In this document: piece after piece, positions 8,107-17,151 of the stretch
Layout: the number at the start of each line of letters is the position of its first letter
How positions within the stretch are numbered: the first letter of the stretch is position 1
Assembly: GCA_045105615.1 (NCBI GenBank)
Contig: JBGCDS010000022.1
Span: 1 to 64,000, forward strand
Direction of reading: 5' to 3'
Length of the DNA: 64,000 bases
Source of the DNA: UBA1858 sp045105615
GTDB lineage: Bacteria > Pseudomonadota > Gammaproteobacteria > UBA4575
Made by a program: the position numbers and the translations under genes
Notes under the pieces: generated by a model
Told to the model about the DNA's origin: nothing
Databases searched by the model: none
Seen by the model: the letters and a program-made list of their open reading frames with translations, nothing else

Positions 8107-9138
8107 ATGCCGTTAGAAAATTATCCTGTTACTGCAGAAATTCAAGCACAGATCCCTAAATTCCAAGGCTTAAAACGCGCCGAACTCATTGACCGTATTA
8201 AAGAATTATTGATCAAACAAAATGCTGTGTTAGTAGCCCACTACTACACTCATGAAGATTTACAAGAAATTGCCGAAGATACCGGCGGTACCGTATCGGA
8301 TTCTCTTGAAATGGCCCGGTTTGGGAAAGAACACTCGGCATCCACCTTGATTGTTGCCGGCGTAAAGTTCATGGGTGAAACATCTAAAATTTTATCCCCT
8401 GAAAAACGCGTTTTGATGCCCACCTTAGAAGCTACTTGCTCGCTAGACTTGAGCTGTCCTGCTGATCAGTTCAATGAATTTTGTAATCAGCACTCTGATC
8501 GCACTTCGGTGGTTTATGCCAACACTAGTGCCGCAGTTAAAGCACGCGCAGATTGGGTAGTTACATCAAGTATTGCCGTTCCTATCATTTCGCATTTAAT
8601 GGATCAGGGTGAAAAGATCCTTTGGGCGCCTGATAAGCACCTTGGTCATTATCTACAGAAAGTCACCGGCGCCGATATGCTACTTTGGGATGGCTCATGT
8701 ATTGTCCACGAAGAATTCAAAGCACGCGCTTTGGGTGATGTGATTGAGCAATATCCAGATGCTGCCGTATTAGTGCATCCTGAATCGCCGCAGGACGTCA
8801 TCGAAATGGCCGATGTCGTCGGCTCAACCAGCGCTCTGATCAAAGCAAGTCAGACTCTTGAGAACAAATCGTTTATCGTAGCGACTGATAACCGCATTTT
8901 TTACAAAATGAAGCAGTTAGCTCCGAATAAAACATTTATCGAAGCACCTACTGCTGGTGAAGGCGCCACTTGTAAAAGCTGTGCTCATTGTCCATGGATG
9001 GCAATGAATGGGTTACATAATTTATTACATGTATTGGAAACAGGTGAAAATGAAATATTTGTTGACGAAGAAACTCGCAAAGCTGCTTATCGCTCGACTA
9101 TGCGCATGCTCGACTTCGCTAAAATTCACAGCAAGTAA
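8107..9138 (+). CDS. nadA: quinolinate synthase A
   Basis: A 343-residue 4Fe-4S enzyme that condenses iminoaspartate with dihydroxyacetone phosphate to quinolinate in NAD synthesis. The family's three cluster cysteines are placed as expected: in TCSLDLSC near residue 110, in GSCIVHE near 197, and in the C-terminal CKSCAHCPW (C289, C292, C295). Other signatures are AHYYTHEDLQEIAE and GGTVSDSLEMA. Length matches E. coli NadA. No nadB or nadC lies nearby. The following gene begins 57 bases downstream with its own ribosome binding site. Confidence 0.97.
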   Translation: MPLENYPVTAEIQAQIPKFQGLKRAELIDRIKELLIKQNAVLVAHYYTHEDLQEIAEDTGGTVSDSLEMARFGKEHSASTLIVAGVKFMGETSKILSPEKRVLMPTLEATCSLDLSCPADQFNEFCNQHSDRTSVVYANTSAAVKARADWVVTSSIAVPIISHLMDQGEKILWAPDKHLGHYLQKVTGADMLLWDGSCIVHEEFKARALGDVIEQYPDAAVLVHPESPQDVIEMADVVGSTSALIKASQTLENKSFIVATDNRIFYKMKQLAPNKTFIEAPTAGEGATCKSCAHCPWMAMNGLHNLLHVLETGENEIFVDEETRKAAYRSTMRMLDFAKIHSK

Positions 9139-9195
9139 TATTTCATCTCTGCTTAGCAATACAATCTGTGTCACTTTTTTGAGTAGGGATCTCTC

Positions 9196-10395
9196 ATGGC
9201 AGTAGCAAACGCACCGACACTCATCGGCGAAAGACAACCACTGACGTTGCCTCAATTTGTTGGACTAATAAAAAAACTTTCTCCCGCTAAGATTGCGCAA
9301 TTACCGTTAGATCTTATTCCGACCAACATTCCCGCTGATGTCGCTGAACATGCACCAGCAGCTTCACGTGCTGCAGTTGAAGATTTATTAATGACTATCA
9401 ATTCTGCACACCTTAAAAAGCGCATTGCTGATGTTGAAAATTATGGTGAAGAAATCGTCGGCGCAATGGATAAAGCTAAAACAAGCTGCACATCTAATAC
9501 ATTACGGGTATTCAAAAATAAAATTTTAACGCTTATTGAATTGTTACAAGTATCCAAAAAAGAAGACAAGGCAATTCCCGAGCAGAATCTAGTCAATCAG
9601 TTAGCTTCTATCAACAACTTATTAATTGATGTTCGCAGTGAAAGTTACTCAATGGTAACCACTCTCGACACTCTATGTGCTGTAAAACCAAATTCGGAAC
9701 AAGATACTGCAAGATTTGAAGCTTTAATTAAACGAATCAAAACAGCTGTCACTGTCACTGAGAATACTTTAGGTGAGTACTATATTCTACGCTTAAAATT
9801 ATTATCAAAAATTATCTCAGAAAAGAAACGAAATATTGAAGCACATGAGCAAACCTCTGCTGAATACAAAAATGAATTAGCCATTCTAAGAGAAGAATTA
9901 GATAAAACAAAAGGGCTCTGGAATCGCACCATTAAACGAAAATCTACACTCGCCGAAGAAGAAATTGTTCAAAACAGAATTCAAGAATTAATCAATGAGA
10001 TCAACCAAAGTGAAACTGTAATCTCAGAAAATGATTTAATTCTATGGCTGGATACTATTGTTGACGCAAGTTTGAACCAGCGCTCACAGGCACGTGTCGC
10101 AAAGTCATTACGCACCGCTAGAATTTCTCTTTATTATCTATTGAATCGTTTCTGCAAAGGGCAAGAAGAATCAGCTATACAAATTGCTCAAAACCCTTTC
10201 ATACAAGTTGATCCTGAGCAGGCCATTCGCTACATGCTAATGTCTGAGCAGTTTATTCTGGATTACTTCATGAAGAAGAAGAACGAAAAAACGGCCTGGT
10301 TAAGTGGTGCTGCAGAAAATAAAATTGCAGAACTTGACGGCCTACAGAAAGAAATTTTAGCTGAATTAAAACGCGCGTCGCGAGGAATTCTATAG
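9196..10395 (+). CDS. uncharacterised coiled-coil cytoplasmic protein
   Basis: A 399-residue protein without signal peptide or membrane span that I cannot assign to a named family. The first 60 residues are Pro/Ala rich (LTLPQFVGLIKKLSPAKIAQLPLD). From about residue 70 it is almost entirely helical, with heptad-like segments at about 200-290 (EKKRNIEAHEQTSAEYKNE) that predict a coiled coil. A conserved-looking block follows (NPFIQVDPEQAIRYMLMSEQF). GGGATC before the ATG at 9196 serves as ribosome binding site. It ends one base from the convergent ycgL gene, with no terminator between. A structural or scaffolding role is possible, but there is no direct evidence. Confidence 0.75.
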   Translation: MAVANAPTLIGERQPLTLPQFVGLIKKLSPAKIAQLPLDLIPTNIPADVAEHAPAASRAAVEDLLMTINSAHLKKRIADVENYGEEIVGAMDKAKTSCTSNTLRVFKNKILTLIELLQVSKKEDKAIPEQNLVNQLASINNLLIDVRSESYSMVTTLDTLCAVKPNSEQDTARFEALIKRIKTAVTVTENTLGEYYILRLKLLSKIISEKKRNIEAHEQTSAEYKNELAILREELDKTKGLWNRTIKRKSTLAEEEIVQNRIQELINEINQSETVISENDLILWLDTIVDASLNQRSQARVAKSLRTARISLYYLLNRFCKGQEESAIQIAQNPFIQVDPEQAIRYMLMSEQFILDYFMKKKNEKTAWLSGAAENKIAELDGLQKEILAELKRASRGIL

Positions 10396-10396
10396 C

Positions 10397-10642
10397 TTAT
10401 ACAGAAACGTGTAACTCACGTGGCAACTGAAGGTAAAAGCCCATATCAGATAGATTGCTTTTAACCTCCTCTATATCTGCATTTTCAAGACGCTTGGTTT
10501 TGACAAGATCAAGCTCCATCACAAACTCTAAACGCCCTAGAAGCTTATCTAAACCTTCAGGTAGTTCATTCAATTTGTCTTCTTCTGCAAGATAAAGGTA
10601 GGTATCAGTTTTTTTAGAACTACGATAAATAAAACACTGCAT
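10397..10642 (-). CDS. ycgL: YcgL domain protein
   Basis: An 81-residue protein matching the small cytoplasmic YcgL family: MQCFIYRSSKKTDTYLY at the N-terminus, then a LPEGLDKLLGRLEFVMEL core and GFYLQLPRE at the C-terminus. The fold is known in the family but the biochemical role is not established. The start lies two bases after the stop of the upstream membrane protein gene, which itself follows speA by four bases, so ycgL is the last gene of a speA operon here. Confidence 0.9.
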   Translation of the reverse strand: MQCFIYRSSKKTDTYLYLAEEDKLNELPEGLDKLLGRLEFVMELDLVKTKRLENADIEEVKSNLSDMGFYLQLPRELHVSV

Positions 10643-10644
10643 AA

Positions 10645-11643
10645 TTATGATCCATTAACTTTATCTAATAGTTTAGTATCATCCACTATTTCTTCAACTT
10701 TCTCGAGCACTTCATCTTCAATAGCAGGCTGCTCAGGTACTGCTTGTAACAACGTTTCCGATGCTTCTGACACTGGCTTCTGTACAGTATCATCTGGAGC
10801 AACCTCTATAGCACCATCATGTATATGACCTTCACCAACATCCTGTGTAGACTGAGCATCATCTTTCAATCTTGCTTCAGCTTCATCTACAACTGAGCTC
10901 TGTTGACCTGTCTTGGGCTCATTATCTGAGACAGTCTCTGGCTCTTCGGGCACATACAATTCTTCACCTTCCACTAATCTCACTGCCACAGATTGAATCT
11001 GTTCATTTTTATAACTTAGACCAAGACTGCCACCACCCACTTCTGTTTCTACAACCAGGCTATCACCGACTATATCTGTCAACTGGCCCTCTACGATGCT
11101 TCCATCTAGCATAGTCACTCTTACGCGCTTATTGACGGCATGGATGCGTTCATTAGTTTGTATTAACTCATATCGCGCAGCTGGTGCAGCTTTACGCACG
11201 ACCTTATTGATTTTTTCAGGCACGATCTCTTTAGTCTCTAGCTGCTCATATTCGCTACCAGTCAATAGAGGATCATAGTTGTCTTCAACTAACTCAGCAG
11301 CCGTATCCGCCTGCTGTTGATTGGATAGAGGTGTGTCTTCTGGCGGTGCTATTTTATCCTCAAGCACTTGCACCACTTCGTGCTTTTGCAAAAAAGGTAA
11401 TTTCGACAATGCGCCTCCTGATATGCTTACTAGAACGGCGATCAAACCTATAATGAGAATATACAGGGACTTGCGAATATTTAACGACGACCAATGAAAT
11501 AGCATATGGATAAATAGTGGCAATATCAGCAATAAACTAATGACCGCCCAAATCCTCCTTGATTGGAACGAGTCTAAAAACAGCATAAAGATTGCTGTGA
11601 CGATAAGCACGGCGCCTATCCAAAATAAACCCAGTTCAAGCAT
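10645..11643 (-). CDS. uncharacterised membrane protein with acidic C-terminal half
   Basis: A 332-residue protein not recognised as a named family. Three membrane spans are seen at about residues 5-22, 30-48 and 58-77. After these comes a soluble region with a small beta-rich segment near residues 172-220 (VRVTMLDGSIVEGQLTDIVGDSLVVE) that resembles an SH3/Sm-like barrel. The last 100 residues are very acidic and low in complexity. It sits between speA and ycgL with gaps of four and two bases, so it is co-expressed with arginine decarboxylase. A link to polyamine stress or envelope function is inference. Confidence 0.75.
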   Translation of the reverse strand: MLELGLFWIGAVLIVTAIFMLFLDSFQSRRIWAVISLLLILPLFIHMLFHWSSLNIRKSLYILIIGLIAVLVSISGGALSKLPFLQKHEVVQVLEDKIAPPEDTPLSNQQQADTAAELVEDNYDPLLTGSEYEQLETKEIVPEKINKVVRKAAPAARYELIQTNERIHAVNKRVRVTMLDGSIVEGQLTDIVGDSLVVETEVGGGSLGLSYKNEQIQSVAVRLVEGEELYVPEEPETVSDNEPKTGQQSSVVDEAEARLKDDAQSTQDVGEGHIHDGAIEVAPDDTVQKPVSEASETLLQAVPEQPAIEDEVLEKVEEIVDDTKLLDKVNGS

Positions 11644-11647
11644 GCTT

Positions 11648-13552
11648 CTACCTTTTTATTCTATGTGCTGGTCGATCGATTGAATCTAGGTAAGTATACC
11701 CAAACAGTGCATTTTTTATCTCATCTATGATTCCACTAATCGGCACAGAACTAGTGCCTATCTGAACGAGACGCTGTTGGCAGCGATCGATAATCTGTCT
11801 TCCTTCTAAATGAATACTATTGAGAATTTCATTGACACAGTCACCCACCTCTAGCTCAGTAAATCGAAGTTCACCCTTCGAGCTCTGTTCTACGTTAACA
11901 GCATGGGTATCACCAAATAAATTATGTATATCTCCTAACACCTCTTGATAAGCTCCTAACAGAAAAAAACCAAGCAAATACTCTTCACTATCGCTACCCA
12001 ATTCATGCAACATTAAATGATCTTTTAATTCACCATCCATGACATAGCGTGATATCCGTCCATCAGAATCACAGGTCAAATCATGTAGACGCGTTTTCAC
12101 TGTCGGCTGCTGGCTTAACCTTGTTAATGGAACAACAGGGAAAATTTGCCCCAAGCCCCATACATCAGGCATTGATTGAAACATTGAGAAATTGCAATAG
12201 TATTTATCAACACCACTAGAAGTATCTATATCACCACTTCCCTCTTGCACATTAGATGTAGAACTGCACTGACGTAAAATTGCTTCTGCCCATGCACGTT
12301 GCTCTAAGTTTACATTGCCAGCTAAAAACCTATCATTCAATAATGACTCAAAAGTATCAACCTGATGAGATTGAATAATCTCATTATCATTCATTAATTG
12401 AATTAGTTGTTTACCCAACTCAGAAACCTCATGATCACCATGACTAATATCAACAGTCGCTCGGTTTAAGTAGTTATGATTTTCCACCTCCAATACATTA
12501 GTGATTAACATCGCATGATGTGCTGTTATCGCTCGCCCATTCTCAGTCACTAGCGTAGGCAGAGGTAGTTTTTTATTTATACAGAAGTGATTAACCGTAT
12601 TCACCACCGTATCTGCATAATCCTGCATTGAGTATGCTTTTGAGAAATAACTGGTATCACTTTTTGCCGCATAGTCAATTGCTAGACCACCTCCCACATC
12701 GACATAGCCAGGTTTAAACCCGCGTACTATTACCTCTGAATATATATACATCGCCTCACTTAAACCAACCTTAAATTCTTCCAGATTAGAAATCTGAGAA
12801 CCCATATGAAAATGCACTAAGTGCAACCAACCATGGCAATTCCATTCTTTGAGTTGACTTAAACATAACAAAATATCTCTAGCATCTAAGCCAAACTTTG
12901 CATCTCTTCCACCAGAATTTTGCCAGTTACCGCTAGCCACACTATTCATACGCACACGCACACCTAACTTAGGCGTCACATTCATCGATAGACTTTCCTG
13001 CTTTATCACTTCTAGCTCGGATAAATTTTCAACAACTATAAATACGTCTATACCCATTAACTGTGCATACAGGGCAATACGTATATAAGCGCGGTCTTTA
13101 TAACCGTTACATATCAATTTACCCTGATCTATATCTAGCAGACCTAATGCTACTAATAGTTCAGTTTTACTACCGACTTCCAGCCCTATATTTTCTACTC
13201 TACTGGATAGAATTTTCTCAACGACAGTCCGCTGCTGATTAACTTTAATTGGGTAATAAGGAATATGATTTAATTCACAGCCTGCATTCTTAGCTGCAGA
13301 TATAAATGCATTATCTAGCTCCTCCACACGTGCTTGTAATATCTGAGGAAATCTAACAAGCACAGGCAGCGACAAATCACGTGCACGTATTTCTTCAGTG
13401 ACTTTGACTAAATCAATATTAGTCTGCTTTTGTAGTTTTGCGACTATATGGCCCTGTTCATTAATCCCAAAATAACCTTCACTCCAAATAGGAATATTGT
13501 AGAATGCCTGCGCTCGCTTTAGCGTCCAGTCTGAGTTATTAGAATTAACCAT
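11648..13552 (-). CDS. speA: biosynthetic arginine decarboxylase
   Basis: A 634-residue PLP enzyme that makes agmatine from arginine, the first step of the arginine route to putrescine and spermidine. Seen: the PLP lysine in YYPIKVNQQ (K103), the barrel motif VDVGGGLAIDY, HFHMGSQISNL, and VTENGRAITAHHAML. The active-site YYCNFSMFQSMPD region near residue 455 contains the cysteine-equivalent area of the family. Length is typical of bacterial SpeA. speE starts 48 bases away on the other strand, so the short intergenic region probably carries divergent promoters for both polyamine genes. No speB or speD is seen in the window. Confidence 0.96.
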   Translation of the reverse strand: MVNSNNSDWTLKRAQAFYNIPIWSEGYFGINEQGHIVAKLQKQTNIDLVKVTEEIRARDLSLPVLVRFPQILQARVEELDNAFISAAKNAGCELNHIPYYPIKVNQQRTVVEKILSSRVENIGLEVGSKTELLVALGLLDIDQGKLICNGYKDRAYIRIALYAQLMGIDVFIVVENLSELEVIKQESLSMNVTPKLGVRVRMNSVASGNWQNSGGRDAKFGLDARDILLCLSQLKEWNCHGWLHLVHFHMGSQISNLEEFKVGLSEAMYIYSEVIVRGFKPGYVDVGGGLAIDYAAKSDTSYFSKAYSMQDYADTVVNTVNHFCINKKLPLPTLVTENGRAITAHHAMLITNVLEVENHNYLNRATVDISHGDHEVSELGKQLIQLMNDNEIIQSHQVDTFESLLNDRFLAGNVNLEQRAWAEAILRQCSSTSNVQEGSGDIDTSSGVDKYYCNFSMFQSMPDVWGLGQIFPVVPLTRLSQQPTVKTRLHDLTCDSDGRISRYVMDGELKDHLMLHELGSDSEEYLLGFFLLGAYQEVLGDIHNLFGDTHAVNVEQSSKGELRFTELEVGDCVNEILNSIHLEGRQIIDRCQQRLVQIGTSSVPISGIIDEIKNALFGYTYLDSIDRPAHRIKR

Positions 13553-13600
13553 ATTTTATTACCGCACTTAAATTAGTTAGAACTGTCTACAATAAAGCCT

Positions 13601-14452
13601 ATGAAAATACAAAACACAGATTCCACTTGGTTCACCGAGAGCGCTACTGACATTGGCACTGCTTTTTCATTAGCCACATCTGCTTTACTACATCATGAAA
13701 AGTCAGCTTATCAAAATATAGAAATATACGAGACTAAAACATTTGGCAATCTCATGGTGCTTGATGGTTTTATTATGCTAACGACACGTGATAATTTCTT
13801 ATATCACGAAATGATCAGCCATCCTGCACTTTTTAGTCATGCACATCCCAAGCATGTAGTAATTGTAGGTGGGGGTGACTGCGGCACACTACAACAGGTT
13901 GCTAAGCATAGCTGTGTTGAAAAAATCACTCAGATTGAAATTGATGAACGTGTTACCCGTATTTCTGAACAGTTCTTCCCAGAGCTATGCACTTCTAATC
14001 AAGACCCGCGTGTTAACTTTGAATTTCGCGATGCTATTAAGTGGATGCAAAATACGCCTGTAAATAGCATTGATATTATTATTGTTGATAGCACTGATCC
14101 TATAGGGCCAGCGGAAGGTCTATTTCAGAAGAAGTTTTATCAGCATTGTTGGTCTGCTCTCACAGATAATGGTTTAGTCATACAGCAGAGTGAATCACCA
14201 TTAGTACATTGGGAATCAATTACCAAGCCCATGCAAAACGAAATGCAGGCAGCTGGATTTAAACAGATCAAAACACTGTTCTTCCCTCAACCTGTATACC
14301 CTACCGGTTGGTGGTCGGCTACGATGACAGCTAAGAATGATATTCACTTAGTCCGTGACAATGATGCTAAGCAATTAAGCTTCGACACAAAGTATTACAA
14401 CTATGATATTCATTTATCTGCTTTCGCAATGCCTTCTTTTTTAAAATCATAA
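13601..14452 (+). CDS. speE: polyamine aminopropyltransferase (spermidine synthase)
   Basis: A 283-residue methyltransferase-fold enzyme that transfers aminopropyl from decarboxylated S-adenosylmethionine to putrescine. Seen: the nucleotide-binding motif VVIVGGGDCGTL near residue 88 (family usual GGGDG), the E of QIEIDERV, and the catalytic loop DSTDPIGPAEGLF near residue 155. The C-terminus has the family PTGWWSATM. It is divergent from speA and ends within the terminator hairpin used by amtB from the opposite strand. The Cys after GGGD replaces the commoner Gly but is tolerated in the family as far as I know. Confidence 0.95.
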   Translation: MKIQNTDSTWFTESATDIGTAFSLATSALLHHEKSAYQNIEIYETKTFGNLMVLDGFIMLTTRDNFLYHEMISHPALFSHAHPKHVVIVGGGDCGTLQQVAKHSCVEKITQIEIDERVTRISEQFFPELCTSNQDPRVNFEFRDAIKWMQNTPVNSIDIIIVDSTDPIGPAEGLFQKKFYQHCWSALTDNGLVIQQSESPLVHWESITKPMQNEMQAAGFKQIKTLFFPQPVYPTGWWSATMTAKNDIHLVRDNDAKQLSFDTKYYNYDIHLSAFAMPSFLKS

Positions 14453-14483
14453 AAAAAGCGCCCTTTGCGTTAGCAAGGGGCGC
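14451..14483 (-). terminator. intrinsic terminator of the glnK-amtB transcript
   Basis: An 11-bp stem with one G-U pair (GCGCCCTTTGC, loop GTTA, GCAAGGGGCGC; 14458-14483) is followed on the minus strand by seven Ts (14451-14457). It begins 35 bases after the amtB stop. The T-tract overlaps the speE stop codon, so it is oriented to stop amtB transcription. Confidence 0.85.
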
Positions 14484-14517
14484 CCAAGGTTGGCACACTT
14501 AAATACCAGGAGTATTA

Positions 14518-15765
14518 CTACTTATTAACAAACTCTGGGTAAGCTTCCATACCGCACTCTGCGATATCGACACCTTCCATTTCATCTTCCTCGCTGACGC
14601 GGATTCCAATGACTAGTTTAATAATGAACCAAGCAATCATTGCTGTCACAAATGTCCATGCAAAGATCACCATGGCACCATACAATTGAGAACCAATGCT
14701 TGCATCAGGATTTGAGAACACTACTGCAATCAGTCCCCACAGACCTGCAACACCATGTACTGAAATAGCACCTACTGGATCATCTAGTTTAAATTTATCT
14801 AATGTAATAATACTAAACACAACAATGATTCCACCAATTGCACCGATAATCGTTGCTAACAATGGCGTTGGCGTTAAAGGCTCAGCTGTAATTGATACCA
14901 ATCCAGCTAGCGCACCATTTAATGTCATTGAAAGATCCGCCTTACCAAACATTAACTTGGCAGTTAATAGCGCTGCGATCACACCACCAGCTGCGGCTGC
15001 ATTCGTATTAACAAATACCAGCGCTACTGCATTAGCTTCAGCAACGTTTGATACGATCAATTCCGAGCCACCATTGAATCCAAACCAACCTAACCAAAGT
15101 ATGAATGTCCCCAATGTTGCTAGCGGCATATTTGCACCAGGCATTGCAATGGCTCTGCCATCTTTACTGTAACGTCCTTTACGAGCGCCTAGTAAAATAA
15201 CACCAGCAAGTGCTGCGGTTGCACCACAAAGGTGTACTACGCCTGATCCTGCAAAATCCAAGAATCCAGCTGCATCTAAGAATCCACCGCCCCATTTCCA
15301 GAAACCTTGAACTGGATAAATGAAACCACACATAACGATAGCGAATATTAAGAATGCCCATAACTTCATACGTTCCGCAACGGCACCTGAAACAATCGAC
15401 ATTGCCGTTGCTACAAATACTACCTGGAAGAAGAAATCAGACAGATCTGAGTAATAAGTATCACCACCACTAGCAATCACATCAGCTGCTGAATTATCTG
15501 AACTACCCAATATATCTAACGCAAACGGCCACCAAGTACTCTCAGTGCCGCTATACATAATGTTGTAACCCATCAGCATGTACATAACAGATGCAATTGA
15601 ATACAACGCAATATTTTTAGTTAAAATTTCGACTGTACTTTTTGAACGTACCAGCCCCGCTTCAAGCATGGCAAAGCCAGCTGCCATCCACATTACAAAT
15701 GCACCCATCACTAGAAAATAAAACGTATCCAGTGCGTATGCTAATTCTATTACTTGATTTTCCAC
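14518..15765 (-). CDS. amtB: ammonium transporter
   Basis: A 415-residue polytopic channel of the Amt/Rh family with about eleven membrane spans that conducts ammonia/ammonium across the inner membrane. Seen: the N-terminal ALDTFYFLVMGAFVMWMAAGFAML, the pore region GSGVVHLCGATAALAG, the conserved GWFGFNGGS, and the twin-His region with ISVHGVAGLWG. The start is GTG at 15765 with AGGAGG five bases upstream. There is no long cleaved signal sequence. It follows glnK by 30 bases, the standard pairing in which the PII protein plugs the channel when nitrogen is plentiful. Confidence 0.97.
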   Translation of the reverse strand: MENQVIELAYALDTFYFLVMGAFVMWMAAGFAMLEAGLVRSKSTVEILTKNIALYSIASVMYMLMGYNIMYSGTESTWWPFALDILGSSDNSAADVIASGGDTYYSDLSDFFFQVVFVATAMSIVSGAVAERMKLWAFLIFAIVMCGFIYPVQGFWKWGGGFLDAAGFLDFAGSGVVHLCGATAALAGVILLGARKGRYSKDGRAIAMPGANMPLATLGTFILWLGWFGFNGGSELIVSNVAEANAVALVFVNTNAAAAGGVIAALLTAKLMFGKADLSMTLNGALAGLVSITAEPLTPTPLLATIIGAIGGIIVVFSIITLDKFKLDDPVGAISVHGVAGLWGLIAVVFSNPDASIGSQLYGAMVIFAWTFVTAMIAWFIIKLVIGIRVSEEDEMEGVDIAECGMEAYPEFVNK

Positions 15766-15795
15766 AATTTCCTCCTAATTCAATAGGTGTTATTT

Positions 15796-16134
15796 TTATA
15801 GAGCTGCTGCACCAGACTCGCCAGTTCTAATTCGAATTACCTCAGCAAGTTCAGATACAAAGATTTTGCCATCACCAATTTTCCCAGTATTTGCAGCTTT
15901 GGTAATTGCGTCTAAAGCAGATTGGAGTAGATCGTCATCTATTGCTATTTCCAATTTAATTTTAGGTAAAAAATCGACAACGTATTCAGCGCCACGATAA
16001 AGTTCTGTATGACCTTTTTGTCTGCCAAAACCTTTTACTTCTGTGGCTGTGATTCCTGTCACCCCAATTTCAGATAGCGCTTCTCTTACGTCATCTAATT
16101 TGAATGGTTTAATTATTGCTGTTATCAGCTTCAT
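15796..16134 (-). CDS. glnK: nitrogen regulatory protein P-II (GlnK type)
   Basis: A 112-residue PII signal protein. Seen: the N-terminal MKLITAIIKPFKLDDVREAL, the T-loop with Tyr51 in YRGAEYVVDF as uridylylation site, the B-loop GKIGDGKIFV, and the C-loop RIRTGESG. It senses ATP, ADP and 2-oxoglutarate and gates AmtB. I chose the ATG at 16134, not the ATG eight codons upstream, because GGGAGA lies six bases before it and PII proteins begin at this Met. Two hairpins occupy the leader between the porin stop and this gene. Confidence 0.96.
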   Translation of the reverse strand: MKLITAIIKPFKLDDVREALSEIGVTGITATEVKGFGRQKGHTELYRGAEYVVDFLPKIKLEIAIDDDLLQSALDAITKAANTGKIGDGKIFVSELAEVIRIRTGESGAAAL

Positions 16135-16166
16135 TGGTCTTCTCCCACTAGTTTTCAATTATTCAG

Positions 16167-16185
16167 AGATAGAATGTTTCTATCT
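16167..16185 (-). promoter_or_regulatory. leader hairpin before glnK
   Basis: AGATAGAA, tgt, TTCTATCT forms an 8-bp stem with a 3-base loop, extendable by two weaker pairs. It lies about 33 bases upstream of the glnK start, in the untranslated region. It could stabilise the processed glnK-amtB message or slow ribosomes; no tract of Ts makes it a terminator. Confidence 0.5.
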
Positions 16186-16259
16186 TTATGTCTCAAAGTT
16201 GTAGGGTGTAAATTTTTAAACCAATAAAAATCTGCGCTCTTCCTGAAAGCTCCCTGCAT

Positions 16260-16293
16260 ATAGTTGAGGCTTGCTTAGACAAACCTCAACTAT
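16260..16293 (-). terminator. hairpin after the porin gene (possible attenuator)
   Basis: ATAGTTGAGG at 16260-16269 pairs with CCTCAACTAT at 16284-16293, a perfect 10-bp stem, with three more inner pairs after one mismatch. It begins 24 bases after the porin stop. On the minus strand no run of Ts follows, so it may be a partial terminator or a 3'-end stabilising stem that sets the porin:glnK ratio. Confidence 0.5.
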
Positions 16294-16316
16294 GACTGCT
16301 TTGAGATATGTACTAA

Positions 16317-17015
16317 TTAAATAACATCAAATCCCCAGCTTATAGATACATAAGCTTCAGTTTCGTTATTGTTATCGTTATCAATGATTTGTGAGTCCAT
16401 GGTGTGAACAACAGCACCTGTTAGTTCAAGACCACCTAGCTCCATTGTGTAACCTAGTTCAAAATAGCTTCCTAATGCTTCATCAGCATCTTTACCAAAA
16501 TCACCGTATGTTAAATAAGCACCGTTATAACCAACTGTTGCTGCTAAGAACGTATAATCATCTCCATCAATGTCACCATCTTCGTCAACGAAATCACCGT
16601 TGTACTCGCCTATGGTGTATTCAAGATCAAGACTCACATCACCAAATGCTGAACCGGCATATAGGTTAACTTCATTATATTCATCATCGAAGTCATCAGA
16701 ATATTGGTAGCTCGTATATCCAGCACCTAGATACATGCCATTCTCAAACTCATAGACATAGCCAGCATACAAATCATATTCAGTACCTGCACCGACATCA
16801 GCAATCCAAGTACCAGCGTAAAATCCTGCATATTCAATATCTAGACCACCATTACCAACACCAGAGTCTTGGAAAATGCCGCGGAATATATAGTCAGATA
16901 AAATGCCAGCGTTTCCAGTCACAATTGCGTCATCAGCAATTGATGTCGCCGGTGCAACTAACATAGATGATGCAACTGCTGCGCTCCCTAATAAGCTAGT
17001 AATTTTTTTATTCAT
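16317..17015 (-). CDS. TorF-type putative outer-membrane porin
   Basis: A 232-residue beta-barrel protein of the TIGR02001/TorF group. Seen: a signal peptide (cleavage after SIA near residue 27), the conserved opening of the mature chain with VTGNAGILSDYIFRGI, then alternating aromatic-flanked strands (GLDIEYAGFYAGTWIADVG, EYDLYAGYVYEF). It ends in a short Trp/Phe-rich strand. It is the first gene of the porin-glnK-amtB group and lies directly behind the sigma-54-like promoter, which suggests it lets ammonium or small nitrogen compounds across the outer membrane. Substrate is inference. Confidence 0.88.
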   Translation of the reverse strand: MNKKITSLLGSAAVASSMLVAPATSIADDAIVTGNAGILSDYIFRGIFQDSGVGNGGLDIEYAGFYAGTWIADVGAGTEYDLYAGYVYEFENGMYLGAGYTSYQYSDDFDDEYNEVNLYAGSAFGDVSLDLEYTIGEYNGDFVDEDGDIDGDDYTFLAATVGYNGAYLTYGDFGKDADEALGSYFELGYTMELGGLELTGAVVHTMDSQIIDNDNNNETEAYVSISWGFDVI

Positions 17016-17062
17016 TTATTTTCTCCGTTAAAAATTATTCTGTAAATTTACTTAAGAGGAAT

Positions 17063-17079
17063 AAGCACAACCCATGCCA
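17063..17079 (-). promoter_or_regulatory. sigma-54 (RpoN) promoter for porin-glnK-amtB
   Basis: The minus strand reads TGGCATGGGTTGTGCTT, close to the RpoN consensus TGGCAYG-N4-TTGCW, with GG at -24 and GC at -12 separated by ten bases. Transcription would begin near 17053, about 37 bases before the porin ATG and its GGAG ribosome binding site. Confidence 0.75.
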
Positions 17080-17151
17080 TAAAAATATTTACATATAAAA
17101 CAAACAGTTATGTGTAACGATTAAACATATGCACCAATATAAGCGGCAATA

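Noticed and set aside
14696..15172. 158-codon frame opposite amtB
   Set aside because: Low-complexity Ala/Pro/Thr/Asn composition is the mirror of membrane-protein codons; no start signal.
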